Part shown: positions 5,723 to 13,211 of the stretch, one piece after another | Layout: each line of letters begins with the position of its first letter | How positions within the stretch are numbered: position 1 is the stretch's first letter | Assembly (NCBI GenBank): GCA_027619655.1 | Contig: JAQCHR010000041.1 | Span: 1-13,211 of the forward strand | Length of the DNA stretch: 13,211 bases | Reading direction: 5' to 3' | From: Pseudomonadota bacterium | GTDB lineage: Bacteria > Pseudomonadota > Alphaproteobacteria > UBA8366 > GCA-2717185 | Made by a program: the position numbers and the translations under genes | The notes under the pieces: model-generated | Database searches by the model: none | Told to the model about the DNA's origin: nothing | What the model saw: the letters and a program-made list of their open reading frames with translations, nothing else

Positions 5723-7806
5723 TGTGCCTTACCGCCGACCATGTCGAGCCATTCGTCTTCACTCAGGATCGGAATTTCCAGCTCGGCGGCCTTCTTCGCC
5801 TTCGATCCGGCGCCCGGACCGGCGACAACATAATCCGTCTTGCTGGATACGGAACCGGAAACCTTTGCGCCAAGCGACTCTGCCCGCGCCTTGGCCTCGC
5901 CGCGGGTCATTTTCTCCAGCGTGCCGGTGAAGACAATGACCTTGCCCGCGACCGGCGAATCCGCGGATGACTGAACGAAGGGCTCGATCGTCAGGATGTC
6001 CTGCAGGTCGTCCAATACCGCCTCGTTATGGTCCTCTGCAAAGAAGGTAACCAGGTCGTTGGCGACGGAGGGCCCGATACCGTCGATCCCCATCAGGCTC
6101 GCCATGGCTTCGGAATCCAAGTTTCGCGCTTCGATCATCGCCGCCCGGAAGGCGTCGAACGTCCCGTAGTTCAGGGCCAGCAGCCGGGCATTCGCCTGGC
6201 CGACCTGGCGCACGCCCAGCGCATAGATGAATCGTTCGAGGGGGATCGTGCGCCGGGCATCGATTGCGGCCAGCAGGTTCGACAGTGACTGTTCGCCCCA
6301 GCCTTCCCGTTCCGCAAACGCTTCTCTTCGGTCCCGCAACCGGAATATATCCGCTGGCGTCCTGACCAAGCCATCCGCCTGGAAGGCCTCGATATGCTTG
6401 CTGCCCAGCCCTTCGATGTCGAACGCGTTACGGCTGACGAAATGCTTTAGTTTTTCCAGTGACTGCGCCGGGCAGACGAGGCCGCCGGTGCAACGGCGCA
6501 CGACTTCGCCTTCCTCCTGCGCAACCGCGCTGCCGCATTCCGGGCATTGGGTGGGGAAATCGAACGGCCTGGAATCCGCCGGGCGTTTCTTCTGAACGAC
6601 CTCGACAACCTGCGGGATGACATCGCCGGCGCGCTGAATGACCACGGTGTCGCCGGCGCGGATATCCTTGCGGGCAATTTCATCCGCATTGTGCAGGGTC
6701 GCACGGCTGACGACAACACCGCCAACCGTAACCGGCTCCAGCTCGGCGACGGGCGTCAGCGCGCCGGTACGGCCCACCTGGATGGAAATCCGGTGCAGGA
6801 TCGTTTGCGCCCGTTCGGCGGCGAATTTATGGGCGATTGCCCAGCGCGGCGCGCGGCTGACCATGCCGAGACGCGCCTGCCAGTCCAGCCGGTTTACCTT
6901 GTAGACGATTCCGTCAATATCGTAGGGCAGGGTCGCGCGGCTCGCGGCGATTTCCGCGTATAGCGCCAGTGCTGCTTCGGTATCGTTGCAACAACGCGCC
7001 AAAGGATTTGTCGCGAATCCCCAATCCTTCAGCCGGATGAGAAGGTCCCAGTGGGTTTGCACGATTGCCGCACTGGTCTGGCCGGTAGCATAGGCAAAAA
7101 ACCGCAAGGGCCGGCTGGCGGTGATTTTCGAATCGATTTGCCGCAGGCTGCCGGCTGCGGCGTTTCGCGGGTTGGCGAATGGCTTGCCGCCCGCTGCCTG
7201 CTGCCGCTCGTTCAGGGCAAAGAAATCGTCGCGCCGCATATAGACTTCGCCGCGAACCTCAAAGACATCCGGCGCATTTTCCGGCAGGGTCTCGGGAATA
7301 TCCGGGATGGTGCGCAGGTTTGCGGTGATATCCTCGCCAACCGATCCGTCGCCCCTTGTGGCGCCAACCGTGAATACGCCGTTTTCATAGCGCAGGGAGG
7401 CGGACAGGCCGTCGATTTTCGGTTCGGCGACAATCGCCAGCGGTTCTGCTTCGGGGAGATTCAGAAACCGGCGGATACGGGCGGTAAACTCGTTCACATC
7501 TTCCGCGCTGAAGGCATTGGCAAGCGACAGCATGGGCTGCGCATGGGTTACCTTGGCGAAACCCGATGACGGCGCCGCGCCGACCCGGGTGCCCGGGCCG
7601 TCCGGGAGGACCAGGTGGGGAAACCGCGCCTCCAGGGCGTCGTTGCGCTGCCGCAGCGCATCATATGCCGCGTCGGTTATTTCCGGGGCATCCTGCTGGT
7701 GGTAAAGCCGGTCATGCCGGGCGATTTCGGCGGCCAGTACTTTCAGTTCCCGCCTGGCGGCGTCCTCGCTCATAAATTCCGGCGCTGCCATTTCCTTTTC
7801 CGTCAT
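5719..7806 (-). CDS. ligA: NAD-dependent DNA ligase
   Basis: This 695-residue enzyme seals nicks in replication and repair using NAD+. The order is: N-terminal Ia domain with the DRLYHQ region (32-37); adenylation domain with catalytic K130 in AEPKIDG; OB fold; four-cysteine zinc finger C421-x2-C424-x14-C439-x5-C445, exactly the canonical spacing; helix-hairpin-helix repeats (about 460-590, including the GIDGIGPS motif); and a C-terminal BRCT domain (about 616-695). The length is normal for the family. The ATG at 7806 overlaps the recN stop (ATGA) and has GGAAGGG about 8 nt upstream. Two later Met codons (6 and 12) are possible starts, and the coupled one is preferred. It is complete, with no missing catalytic residue. 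Confidence 0.97.
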   Translation of the reverse strand: MTEKEMAAPEFMSEDAARRELKVLAAEIARHDRLYHQQDAPEITDAAYDALRQRNDALEARFPHLVLPDGPGTRVGAAPSSGFAKVTHAQPMLSLANAFSAEDVNEFTARIRRFLNLPEAEPLAIVAEPKIDGLSASLRYENGVFTVGATRGDGSVGEDITANLRTIPDIPETLPENAPDVFEVRGEVYMRRDDFFALNERQQAAGGKPFANPRNAAAGSLRQIDSKITASRPLRFFAYATGQTSAAIVQTHWDLLIRLKDWGFATNPLARCCNDTEAALALYAEIAASRATLPYDIDGIVYKVNRLDWQARLGMVSRAPRWAIAHKFAAERAQTILHRISIQVGRTGALTPVAELEPVTVGGVVVSRATLHNADEIARKDIRAGDTVVIQRAGDVIPQVVEVVQKKRPADSRPFDFPTQCPECGSAVAQEEGEVVRRCTGGLVCPAQSLEKLKHFVSRNAFDIEGLGSKHIEAFQADGLVRTPADIFRLRDRREAFAEREGWGEQSLSNLLAAIDARRTIPLERFIYALGVRQVGQANARLLALNYGTFDAFRAAMIEARNLDSEAMASLMGIDGIGPSVANDLVTFFAEDHNEAVLDDLQDILTIEPFVQSSADSPVAGKVIVFTGTLEKMTRGEAKARAESLGAKVSGSVSSKTDYVVAGPGAGSKAKKAAELEIPILSEDEWLDMVGGKAQ

Positions 7807-9473
7807 GGCACATGCCCTTCCATCAGGCGTCGCGCGGCGGCCCTGGCCTCTTCCGTAATGGCAGCGCCGGAAAGCATACGCGCCAGTTCCTCATGGCATT
7901 CCGTGCTGGTCAGGCGCTCGACGCCGGTCGTCACCCGCCCGCCCGCCATGTCTTTGTGGACGCGCAGGTGATCGGCGCCGCGTGCCGCGACCTGCGGCGA
8001 ATGCGTGACGACAAGAACCTGAAGCTGGTCCGCCAGTCGCCGCAACCGTTCGCCCACCGCATGCGCCGTCGCCCCGCCAATACCGCTATCGACTTCGTCG
8101 AAGACAAGCGAAGGCTGTGCGCCCATCGTGGCCAGGGAAACCTTGATTGCCAGCATGAAACGGGACAACTCGCCGCCCGATGCGATGCGGCCGATGGGGC
8201 CGGCCGTTTCGCCCGGATTGGTGGCGACGGTAAAACTGGCGCGGTCGATGCCGTCTTCGTGCCAACTGTCTTCCGGCAGGCGCTCCATCAACGTGGTAAA
8301 GATCGCCCGCTCCAGTTTCAACGGCGCGAGCTCCGCCTGTACTGCCTTGTCCAGGCGGGAGGCGGCCTTGATCCGCGACTGGCTCAGGCGTTCCGCTTTT
8401 GCGAGATAATGTTCGCGCGCTTTCGCCAGGGCGGCTGTCAGCGCCGAAATAGCCTCGGTCTGATTGTCGATCAGCGCCAGCCGTTCCTGCATCCCCTGAC
8501 GGAGCGCAGGCAGCGCATTGGAATCGACACGATGCTTGCGGGCCAGTTCGCGAAGGGCGAACAGCCGTTCTTCCGTCGCGCTGAGACGGGCATCGTCAAT
8601 TTCGATAGCGCGTCCGGCGGCATTCAGTGTATCCGCCGCGGTTTCCACTTCATCCAGCGCCCGGTCAAGCGCGGCCAGGGCTTCATCGAGTTGCCCGTCG
8701 GCGGATTCAGCGACGCGTTCCAGGCGCCGCAAGGCGCTCCGCAGCGATTCGGTGACCGCGATCCGCGGCTTCATGTCGGCTTGTGCGGCGTTGACGGCTT
8801 CGACCAGATGGCTTGCCTGCATCAGCCGCTGCCGTTCGTGGCTCAATTCCGCGTCTTCATCGGGGTGCGGGTCGAACTTGTCCAGTTCCTCCAGCGCATG
8901 CCGCAGATAGTCCTCATCCTGCCGCGCCTGCTCGGATTCCGATTTCGCACGGTCCAGGGCGCCGCGCGCGTCATGCCAGGTGCGATAAGCCCTTGCGGTT
9001 TCCGTGGCCAGATCCTGCAATCCGCCGAAGGCATCCAGCAGCGGCAGATGGGTCACCGAGTCGAGCAGGCCCTGCTGTGCGAACTGGCCCTGCACTTCGA
9101 TCAGCAATGCGCCGACCTGCTTCAGGAATCCCACGCTTGTCGCCTGGTCGTTGACGAATGCGCGGGTCCGTCCGGCGGCGCTCAGCGTGCGGCGCAAAAT
9201 AACGATATCGTCCGTTTCAATGCCATGGTCGCGCAACAGGGCAATGACCGGGTGGCCGGATGCAACCTCGAACGTCGCCGTGACAACGGCTTCCCCGCCG
9301 TCCTTGCGAAGAAGGCCGGTATCGGCCCGTTCCCCGATCGCCAGGCCGAGCGCATCCAGTAGGATGGATTTGCCGGCGCCTGTTTCACCGGTAAAGACGC
9401 AAAGTCCCTTCTTAAAGGAAAGATCGAGTTTCTCGATCAAAACGACATTGCGAATGCTGAGCGTCGTCAACAT
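7803..9473 (-). CDS. recN: DNA repair protein RecN (SMC-like ATPase)
   Basis: This 556-residue SMC-family ATPase acts in recombinational repair of double-strand breaks. The N-terminal ATPase half has Walker A GETGAGKS (29-36). Coiled-coil arms follow (about 155-235 and 265-390, rich in A, E, R and L heptads). The C-terminal half has the ABC signature ASGGELSRF (431-439), Walker B LVFDE (456-460), D-loop SGIGG, and switch histidine H491 (VVTHSPQVA). The segment after the first ATPase strands reads EVQGQFAQQ (126-134) where E. coli RecN has IHGQHAHQ. The start ATG is 7 nt after the bamD stop with no clear Shine-Dalgarno, so translation probably depends on termination of bamD. The gene ends in a 4-nt overlap with ligA. 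Confidence 0.96.
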   Translation of the reverse strand: MLTTLSIRNVVLIEKLDLSFKKGLCVFTGETGAGKSILLDALGLAIGERADTGLLRKDGGEAVVTATFEVASGHPVIALLRDHGIETDDIVILRRTLSAAGRTRAFVNDQATSVGFLKQVGALLIEVQGQFAQQGLLDSVTHLPLLDAFGGLQDLATETARAYRTWHDARGALDRAKSESEQARQDEDYLRHALEELDKFDPHPDEDAELSHERQRLMQASHLVEAVNAAQADMKPRIAVTESLRSALRRLERVAESADGQLDEALAALDRALDEVETAADTLNAAGRAIEIDDARLSATEERLFALRELARKHRVDSNALPALRQGMQERLALIDNQTEAISALTAALAKAREHYLAKAERLSQSRIKAASRLDKAVQAELAPLKLERAIFTTLMERLPEDSWHEDGIDRASFTVATNPGETAGPIGRIASGGELSRFMLAIKVSLATMGAQPSLVFDEVDSGIGGATAHAVGERLRRLADQLQVLVVTHSPQVAARGADHLRVHKDMAGGRVTTGVERLTSTECHEELARMLSGAAITEEARAAARRLMEGHVP

Positions 9474-9480
9474 TGACGGA

Positions 9481-10296
9481 TCATTTCGTCCAGTCCCACA
9501 TCCAGCTGAGCCAGGACCCCTCTTTCAGGGCGGGTTGCAGATTGCCCTTGTCCAGAAGCGCGTAACTGTCCGCGTACCAGCTGCTGCCGGGAAAATTGTG
9601 GCCCAATACGGCCGCCGCCATCTGCGCTTCGTCTGTTATGCCAAGCACCAGATAATTTTCGGTCAACCGCAATAATGCTTCGGGGACATGGGTGGTTGTC
9701 TGATATTCGCGCAATACGATGCGGTAACGGTTGATGGCAGCCAGATTGTCGCCGCGTTTCTGGTAGTACCGGCCGACCGCCATTTCCTTGCCGGCCAGAT
9801 GGTCGTGTACCAGGTCAATCTTGGCGCGTGCGTCCCGGCCGTACTTGCTTTCCGGATAGCGCTGGATAACGTTGTCCAGCGCGGCCAGCGCCAGTTCTGT
9901 CATTTTCTGGTCGCGGCCAACATCCGAAATCTGTTCGTAATAGCAAAGGGCCTTCAGGTAGTACGCGTACGGCGCATCGTTGTTGCCCGGGTGCAACTCG
10001 ATGAAGCGCTCGACACCAACGACGGCTTCATCGTAGTCGCTGCGCTTATACGACGCGTAGGCGGACATCAGCTGCGCCTTGGTCGCCCAGACTGCATAGG
10101 GGTGCTGCCGTTCGACTTCGTCAAACGAACTGATGGCTTCCTTGTACAGACCGCCCTGCAGGGCATCGACGCCGAAATTATATAACCGTTCGACTGATTG
10201 CTCGACATAGGCCGGCTCCTCCATCGTGCAGGCGGCGACGGAAACACACGCGAAAAGCATGATAAGTCGGCGAAACGCCGTTGGAAGGAATTGCAT
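9481..10296 (-). CDS. bamD: Outer membrane assembly lipoprotein BamD (ComL/YfiO)
   Basis: This 271-residue lipoprotein is an essential part of the BAM complex, which inserts beta-barrel proteins into the outer membrane. The start chosen is ATG 10294-10296, which gives a compact lipoprotein signal (residues 1-22) ending in the lipobox VAAC, with C23 as the lipidated residue. An in-frame GTG at 10318-10320 would add eight residues, and neither start has a strong Shine-Dalgarno. The mature protein is made of tetratricopeptide repeats. The first (about 37-65, LYNFGVDALQGGLYKEAISSF) and the next ones, each containing a YxxA/YDEAV-type helix pair, fit the BamD consensus well. Its position between lpxC and recN is the usual alphaproteobacterial arrangement. 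Confidence 0.93.
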   Translation of the reverse strand: MQFLPTAFRRLIMLFACVSVAACTMEEPAYVEQSVERLYNFGVDALQGGLYKEAISSFDEVERQHPYAVWATKAQLMSAYASYKRSDYDEAVVGVERFIELHPGNNDAPYAYYLKALCYYEQISDVGRDQKMTELALAALDNVIQRYPESKYGRDARAKIDLVHDHLAGKEMAVGRYYQKRGDNLAAINRYRIVLREYQTTTHVPEALLRLTENYLVLGITDEAQMAAAVLGHNFPGSSWYADSYALLDKGNLQPALKEGSWLSWMWDWTK

Positions 10297-10384
10297 GCGG
10301 GCGCGACCAAATTGTGACACAGGCCCTAATATATCACCGGCTGCGGGGATTTCCCACAGGAACCAGCCACGAAATCAGGGCAAA
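10297..10384 (-). promoter_or_regulatory. Short spacer between lpxC and bamD
   Basis: The 88-bp gap contains two copies of AAATCAGG (10372-10379 and 10382-10389), the second overlapping the lpxC stop codon. An AT-rich TATATT (minus strand, about 10329-10334) lies upstream of bamD and could act as a -10. No matching -35 is convincing. bamD may be read through from lpxC or have its own weak promoter here. Confidence 0.25.
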
Positions 10385-11332
10385 TCAGGCGCTGGCGGCA
10401 ACCGCGCGGGCGTCCCATGTCGGCGCGCTCATCCCGGCCGGACGATCCCCCGAAACCGTTGTCCACGCGGATTCCTGATCGAACAGGGCGCGCAACAGCT
10501 TGTGATGCATCGCGTGACCCGATTTGACCCCGCGGAATTTTCCAAGCAACGGGCCGCCGGCGAGATACATGTCGCCGATACAGTCGAGAACCTTGTGGCG
10601 AACAAATTCGTCGGTGTAACGCAGGCCGCCTTCGTTGACGACCTTGTCGCCATCGACGACGACCGCGTTGTCGAGCGAGCCACCCCGGGCGAATCCGGCT
10701 TTGACCATCGCCTGTACTTCGTGCAGGAAACCGAACGTGCGGGCGCGGCAGATATCGGTCTTGAACGCGGAACAGGAGACATCCAGGCTGAGGCCCTGCC
10801 GGCCGATGGCGCCGCTGTTGAAATCGATGTCGAGCGTGATGGAAAACCCGTCATAGGGCTCCAGCGATGCGACGCTGTCGCCCTCGCGGACGGTTACGGG
10901 ACGCAATACCCGGATCATGCGCCGGGGAAAGTCCTGCTCGACAATGCCGGCCTGTTCGATCAGCGTGACGAACGGTTCCGCGCTGCCGTCCATGATCGGG
11001 ATTTCAGGGCCGTTCAGTTCGATAACGGCGTTGTCAATTTCACAACCCGCCAGGGCGGCCATCAGGTGTTCGACCGTCGCGACACGGATGCCGTGTTCGT
11101 TGACAAGGGTCGTGCAGAGTTCCGTCGCGCCGATATAATCGCAATGCGCCGGAATATCGCCAACGTCGGATGGTACGTCCGTGCGGCGGAACAGAATGCC
11201 GCTATCCGGTGCCGCCGGATGAATTGCCAGTGAAACAGCAACGCCGCCATGCAGGCTGATACCCGTGCACCGTGCGCTGTTTCTCAAGCTTCGCTGCCAG
11301 AACGAATCCGCCAGCCTGGTAACTTTCCCCAT
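10385..11332 (-). CDS. lpxC: UDP-3-O-acyl-N-acetylglucosamine deacetylase
   Basis: This 315-residue cytoplasmic zinc enzyme catalyses the committed step of lipid A synthesis, removing the acetyl group from UDP-3-O-acyl-GlcNAc. The zinc ligands are H89 (TVEHLMAAL), H246 and D250 (RHKVLDCIGD). The general base E88 precedes H89, and H273 (SGHAMHHK) matches the catalytic His265 of the E. coli enzyme. The duplicated two-domain layout with the inserted hydrophobic passage region (about 195-215, ARTFGFLHEVQAM) is intact. The ATG is 11330-11332. AAGGGG lies about 13 nt upstream, farther than usual. The N-terminus carries about ten more residues than E. coli before the QRSLRNS strand. A strong hairpin separates it from ftsZ, so it may have its own promoter. 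Confidence 0.97.
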   Translation of the reverse strand: MGKVTRLADSFWQRSLRNSARCTGISLHGGVAVSLAIHPAAPDSGILFRRTDVPSDVGDIPAHCDYIGATELCTTLVNEHGIRVATVEHLMAALAGCEIDNAVIELNGPEIPIMDGSAEPFVTLIEQAGIVEQDFPRRMIRVLRPVTVREGDSVASLEPYDGFSITLDIDFNSGAIGRQGLSLDVSCSAFKTDICRARTFGFLHEVQAMVKAGFARGGSLDNAVVVDGDKVVNEGGLRYTDEFVRHKVLDCIGDMYLAGGPLLGKFRGVKSGHAMHHKLLRALFDQESAWTTVSGDRPAGMSAPTWDARAVAASA

Positions 11333-11394
11333 AACTCAGGAGACCCCTTTCACCGGACGCCGGCAAATCATTTACCGTTTTCTTTACCGGTTTG

Positions 11395-11400
11395 ATCATA
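11395..11400 (-). promoter_or_regulatory. Candidate -10 element for lpxC
   Basis: On the minus strand the spacer between ftsZ and lpxC reads TATGAT (11400 to 11395), a 5-of-6 match to the sigma-70 -10 consensus, 63 nt upstream of the lpxC ATG. The 17-nt spacer upstream holds a small GCGTT/AACGC dyad (11403-11417). The hexamer in the -35 position (GTTAAT) is a poor match. This is suggestive only. Confidence 0.3.
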
Positions 11401-11480
11401 CAGCGTTTTTTGAACGCATTAACCTAAATGAAGGTGTAACAACCGGGCCCGCCTAGCTCAAATCACTCTTTGTTACGAAT

Positions 11481-11516
11481 TGTTACGTAGCCGCGTTTTC
11501 ACGCGGCTACGTAACA
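11481..11516 (-). terminator. Perfect GAAA-tetraloop hairpin after ftsZ (terminator or processing barrier)
   Basis: Positions 11481-11496 and 11501-11516 are perfect inverted repeats, 16 bp if the last T-A pair is counted. In minus-strand RNA they are closed by a GAAA (GNRA) tetraloop. It starts 29 nt after the ftsZ stop. No T-run follows on either strand, so it is not a textbook intrinsic terminator. It may instead block 3' exonucleases or partly terminate. The 7-mer TGTTACG of the stem is repeated just outside it at 11471-11477. It most likely separates ftsZ expression from lpxC. Confidence 0.6.
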
Positions 11517-11545
11517 TTCTGATATTACGCCGGTATTTCCTGGCC

Positions 11546-13168
11546 CTAATTCGCCTGACGACGCAGGAAGGCCGGTATCTCCAGCATTTCCTCCTCCGCC
11601 GCCGAGGCTGCGGAGGAACGCGACGAATCGAGGCCGCTCAGGCTGGCCTGTCCCCCGGTTGCCTGCGGTTGCGCCGCCGGTGCGGGGCGTGCCGGCGCGG
11701 CGGCTTTAGGCGCTGGTTCCGGCGCCAGGCGCGGTTCCTCAGCCTGCGGTTTTTGCGGCCGTCCGCTACCCGTCATGCGCTCGAAAAGCGATAGTCCCCG
11801 GCGGCGTTCCTTTGGCGGTTCGCTACGGGCGTTTTCCATTGCCGCGGCGGCAAAGGGCTCGGCTTTTTCCCGGCTGCCGGTTGCATCGCCCGGACGTGCA
11901 GGGCGCGGCGGGATGAAGGCTGGGCGATCCGATGCCGGTGCTTTTGGCGTCAGCGGTTCGGCAACGGGCTCCGGCTCCCTCACGGCAGCTTCGGTTGCGT
12001 CGTCTTCCTGGGTCGCGGCCATGGCCGGTTCCGCTTCGGGACGTTCTGCATCCACCTGCTCCGGTTCCGGTTCCGGTGCGACTTCGACAATCCGTTCCGC
12101 TTCCGCGACGGGTTTCGCCGGTTCGGCGGCCATACTGACGGCCGGTTTGGCGACGGCACGGGACAAGCCGACGGGAAGTGGCCGGTATTCTGACTGTTCG
12201 ACCGCTTCGATGCCGGTGGCAACCACGGATACCCGGATCATTCCCTCAAGGGACTCGTCGAAGGTCGAACCGAAAATGATATTGGCGTCGGGATCGACTT
12301 CGTCACGGATCCGGTTTGCAGCCTCGTCCACTTCAAAAAGGGTCATATCCGCGCCGCCGGTGATGTTGATGAGCACGCCTCTGGCGCCCTTCATCGTTAC
12401 ATCGTCCAGCAGCGGGTTGGAAATGGCCCGCTCGGCAGCTTCGGTGGCGCGTTTGTCGCCTTCCGCTTCGCCCGTGCCCATCATGGCCTTGCCCATCTCG
12501 CTCATCACCGTGCGAATATCGGCAAAGTCGAGATTGATGAGGCCCGGCATGACCATCAGGTCGGTCACGCCGCGAACGCCGGAATGCAGCACGTCATCGG
12601 CCATGTTGAACGCATCCGCAAAGGTCGTTTTCTCGTTGGCGATGCGAAACAGGTTCTGGTTCGGAATGATGATCAGCGTATCGACGAACTGTTGCAGTTC
12701 CTCGATGCCGGCTTCGGCGATCTTCATCCGGCGGTTGCCTTCGAACTGGAACGGTTTTGTTACCACGCCAACCGTCAGGATGCCCTGTTCGCGGGCTGCC
12801 CTGGCGATAACGGGCGCCGCGCCGGTGCCCGTACCGCCGCCCATGCCGGCGGCGATGAACACCATATGGGTACCGTTCAGGTGATGCTGGATTTCATCCA
12901 GCGCCTCTTCGGCCGCCGCCGCCCCGATTTCGGGCCGGGAGCCTGCACCCAGCCCCTCGGTCGTGCTCAGACCCATCTGGATCTTGCGTTCGGCGAGAGA
13001 CTGGCTCAGGGCCTGTGAATCCGTATTACAGACGACAAAGTCGACCCCTTCGAGATTCGAGCGAATCATGTTGTTGACGGCGTTGCCTCCAGCGCCGCCG
13101 ACACCCACGACGAGGATACTCGGACTCAAGATGGTTTCCGACTTTGGCATGCTGAGGTTTATTGTCAT
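11546..13168 (-). CDS. ftsZ: Cell division GTPase FtsZ
   Basis: This 540-residue tubulin homologue polymerises into the Z ring at midcell. The globular GTPase domain spans about 15-325. It includes the nucleotide motif GVGGAGGNAVNNM (22-34), the tubulin signature GGGTGTG (110-116) and the T7 catalytic loop NLDFAD (212-217). A long disordered linker (about 326-525) is rich in Pro, Ala and Glu. Inside it is a conserved-looking basic patch RRRGLSLFERMTG (456-468). The C-terminal peptide MLEIPAFLRRQAN (528-540) is the docking site for partners such as FtsA. The length exceeds the roughly 380 residues of E. coli FtsZ, but long linkers are common in alphaproteobacteria. The ATG (13166-13168) has a strong GGAGG 5 nt upstream (13174-13178). 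ftsA, expected upstream, would lie beyond the window edge. Confidence 0.98.
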   Translation of the reverse strand: MTINLSMPKSETILSPSILVVGVGGAGGNAVNNMIRSNLEGVDFVVCNTDSQALSQSLAERKIQMGLSTTEGLGAGSRPEIGAAAAEEALDEIQHHLNGTHMVFIAAGMGGGTGTGAAPVIARAAREQGILTVGVVTKPFQFEGNRRMKIAEAGIEELQQFVDTLIIIPNQNLFRIANEKTTFADAFNMADDVLHSGVRGVTDLMVMPGLINLDFADIRTVMSEMGKAMMGTGEAEGDKRATEAAERAISNPLLDDVTMKGARGVLINITGGADMTLFEVDEAANRIRDEVDPDANIIFGSTFDESLEGMIRVSVVATGIEAVEQSEYRPLPVGLSRAVAKPAVSMAAEPAKPVAEAERIVEVAPEPEPEQVDAERPEAEPAMAATQEDDATEAAVREPEPVAEPLTPKAPASDRPAFIPPRPARPGDATGSREKAEPFAAAAMENARSEPPKERRRGLSLFERMTGSGRPQKPQAEEPRLAPEPAPKAAAPARPAPAAQPQATGGQASLSGLDSSRSSAASAAEEEMLEIPAFLRRQAN

Positions 13169-13211
13169 TTCTGCCTCCAGAATACCGTTACAATATCAGG
13201 GTTTGCCGGCT

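Noticed and set aside
7812..9362. 516-codon open frame on the plus strand inside recN
   Set aside because: It is antisense to recN, whose ATPase motifs are intact. Its composition (Arg, Gln, Gly and Phe runs) is that of a shadow frame, with no ribosome-binding site.
11775..12884. 369-codon open frame on the plus strand inside ftsZ
   Set aside because: Ser/Ala-rich antisense of the FtsZ linker and GTPase domain. The open frame follows from the codon bias of the real gene.

Overview
The window looks like chromosomal core sequence from a GC-rich alphaproteobacterium, possibly Rhodospirillales-like. The lineage call is inferred from gene order and protein style only. The strongest clue is the minus-strand order ftsZ - lpxC - bamD - recN - ligA, the classic alphaproteobacterial tail of the division and cell-wall cluster. 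FtsZ has the long acidic/proline-rich linker and the IPAFLRRQAN-type tail common in that class. LigA is the NAD-dependent type, and two small DUF1127-type proteins, a family very common in alphaproteobacteria, are present. Layout, left to right: (1) 2-262, plus strand, the 3' end of prmA. (2) 263-1432, a small-gene and regulatory island with two minus-strand DUF1127-type genes (337-570 and a more divergent 944-1168) and structured non-coding DNA before, between and after them. (3) 1433-3469, plus strand, a three-domain M24B Xaa-Pro aminopeptidase. (4) 3477-10296, a tightly packed minus-strand operon transcribed right to left: bamD, recN, ligA, a threonine/serine dehydratase-like PLP enzyme and an exported S8 (subtilisin-like) protease. 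Two junctions are 4-nt ATGA overlaps, and the other two gaps are 7 and 14 nt. (5) 10385-11332 lpxC and 11546-13168 ftsZ, minus strand, separated by a spacer holding a very strong GAAA-loop hairpin. Most of the window is housekeeping: cytokinesis (FtsZ), the committed step of lipid A synthesis (LpxC), outer-membrane protein assembly (BamD), recombination repair (RecN) and DNA ligation (LigA). The aminopeptidase and the exported protease are convergent, with 7 bp between their stop codons. The most interesting non-housekeeping signal is at about 790-943 on the minus strand. Directly after the stop codon of the divergent DUF1127-like gene there is a perfect 10-bp hairpin whose loop reads UCCUCCC, an anti-Shine-Dalgarno sequence. 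A second long stem ending in six U residues follows it. This layout (DUF1127 gene, then an anti-SD loop sRNA in its 3' UTR) matches the logic of the alphaproteobacterial 'cuckoo' RNAs, such as CcsR1-4 behind the DUF1127 gene ccaF1 in Rhodobacter sphaeroides. The second DUF1127-type gene has the same ribosome-binding sequence, preceded by a hairpin. I found no mobile element, CRISPR array, tRNA or rRNA.
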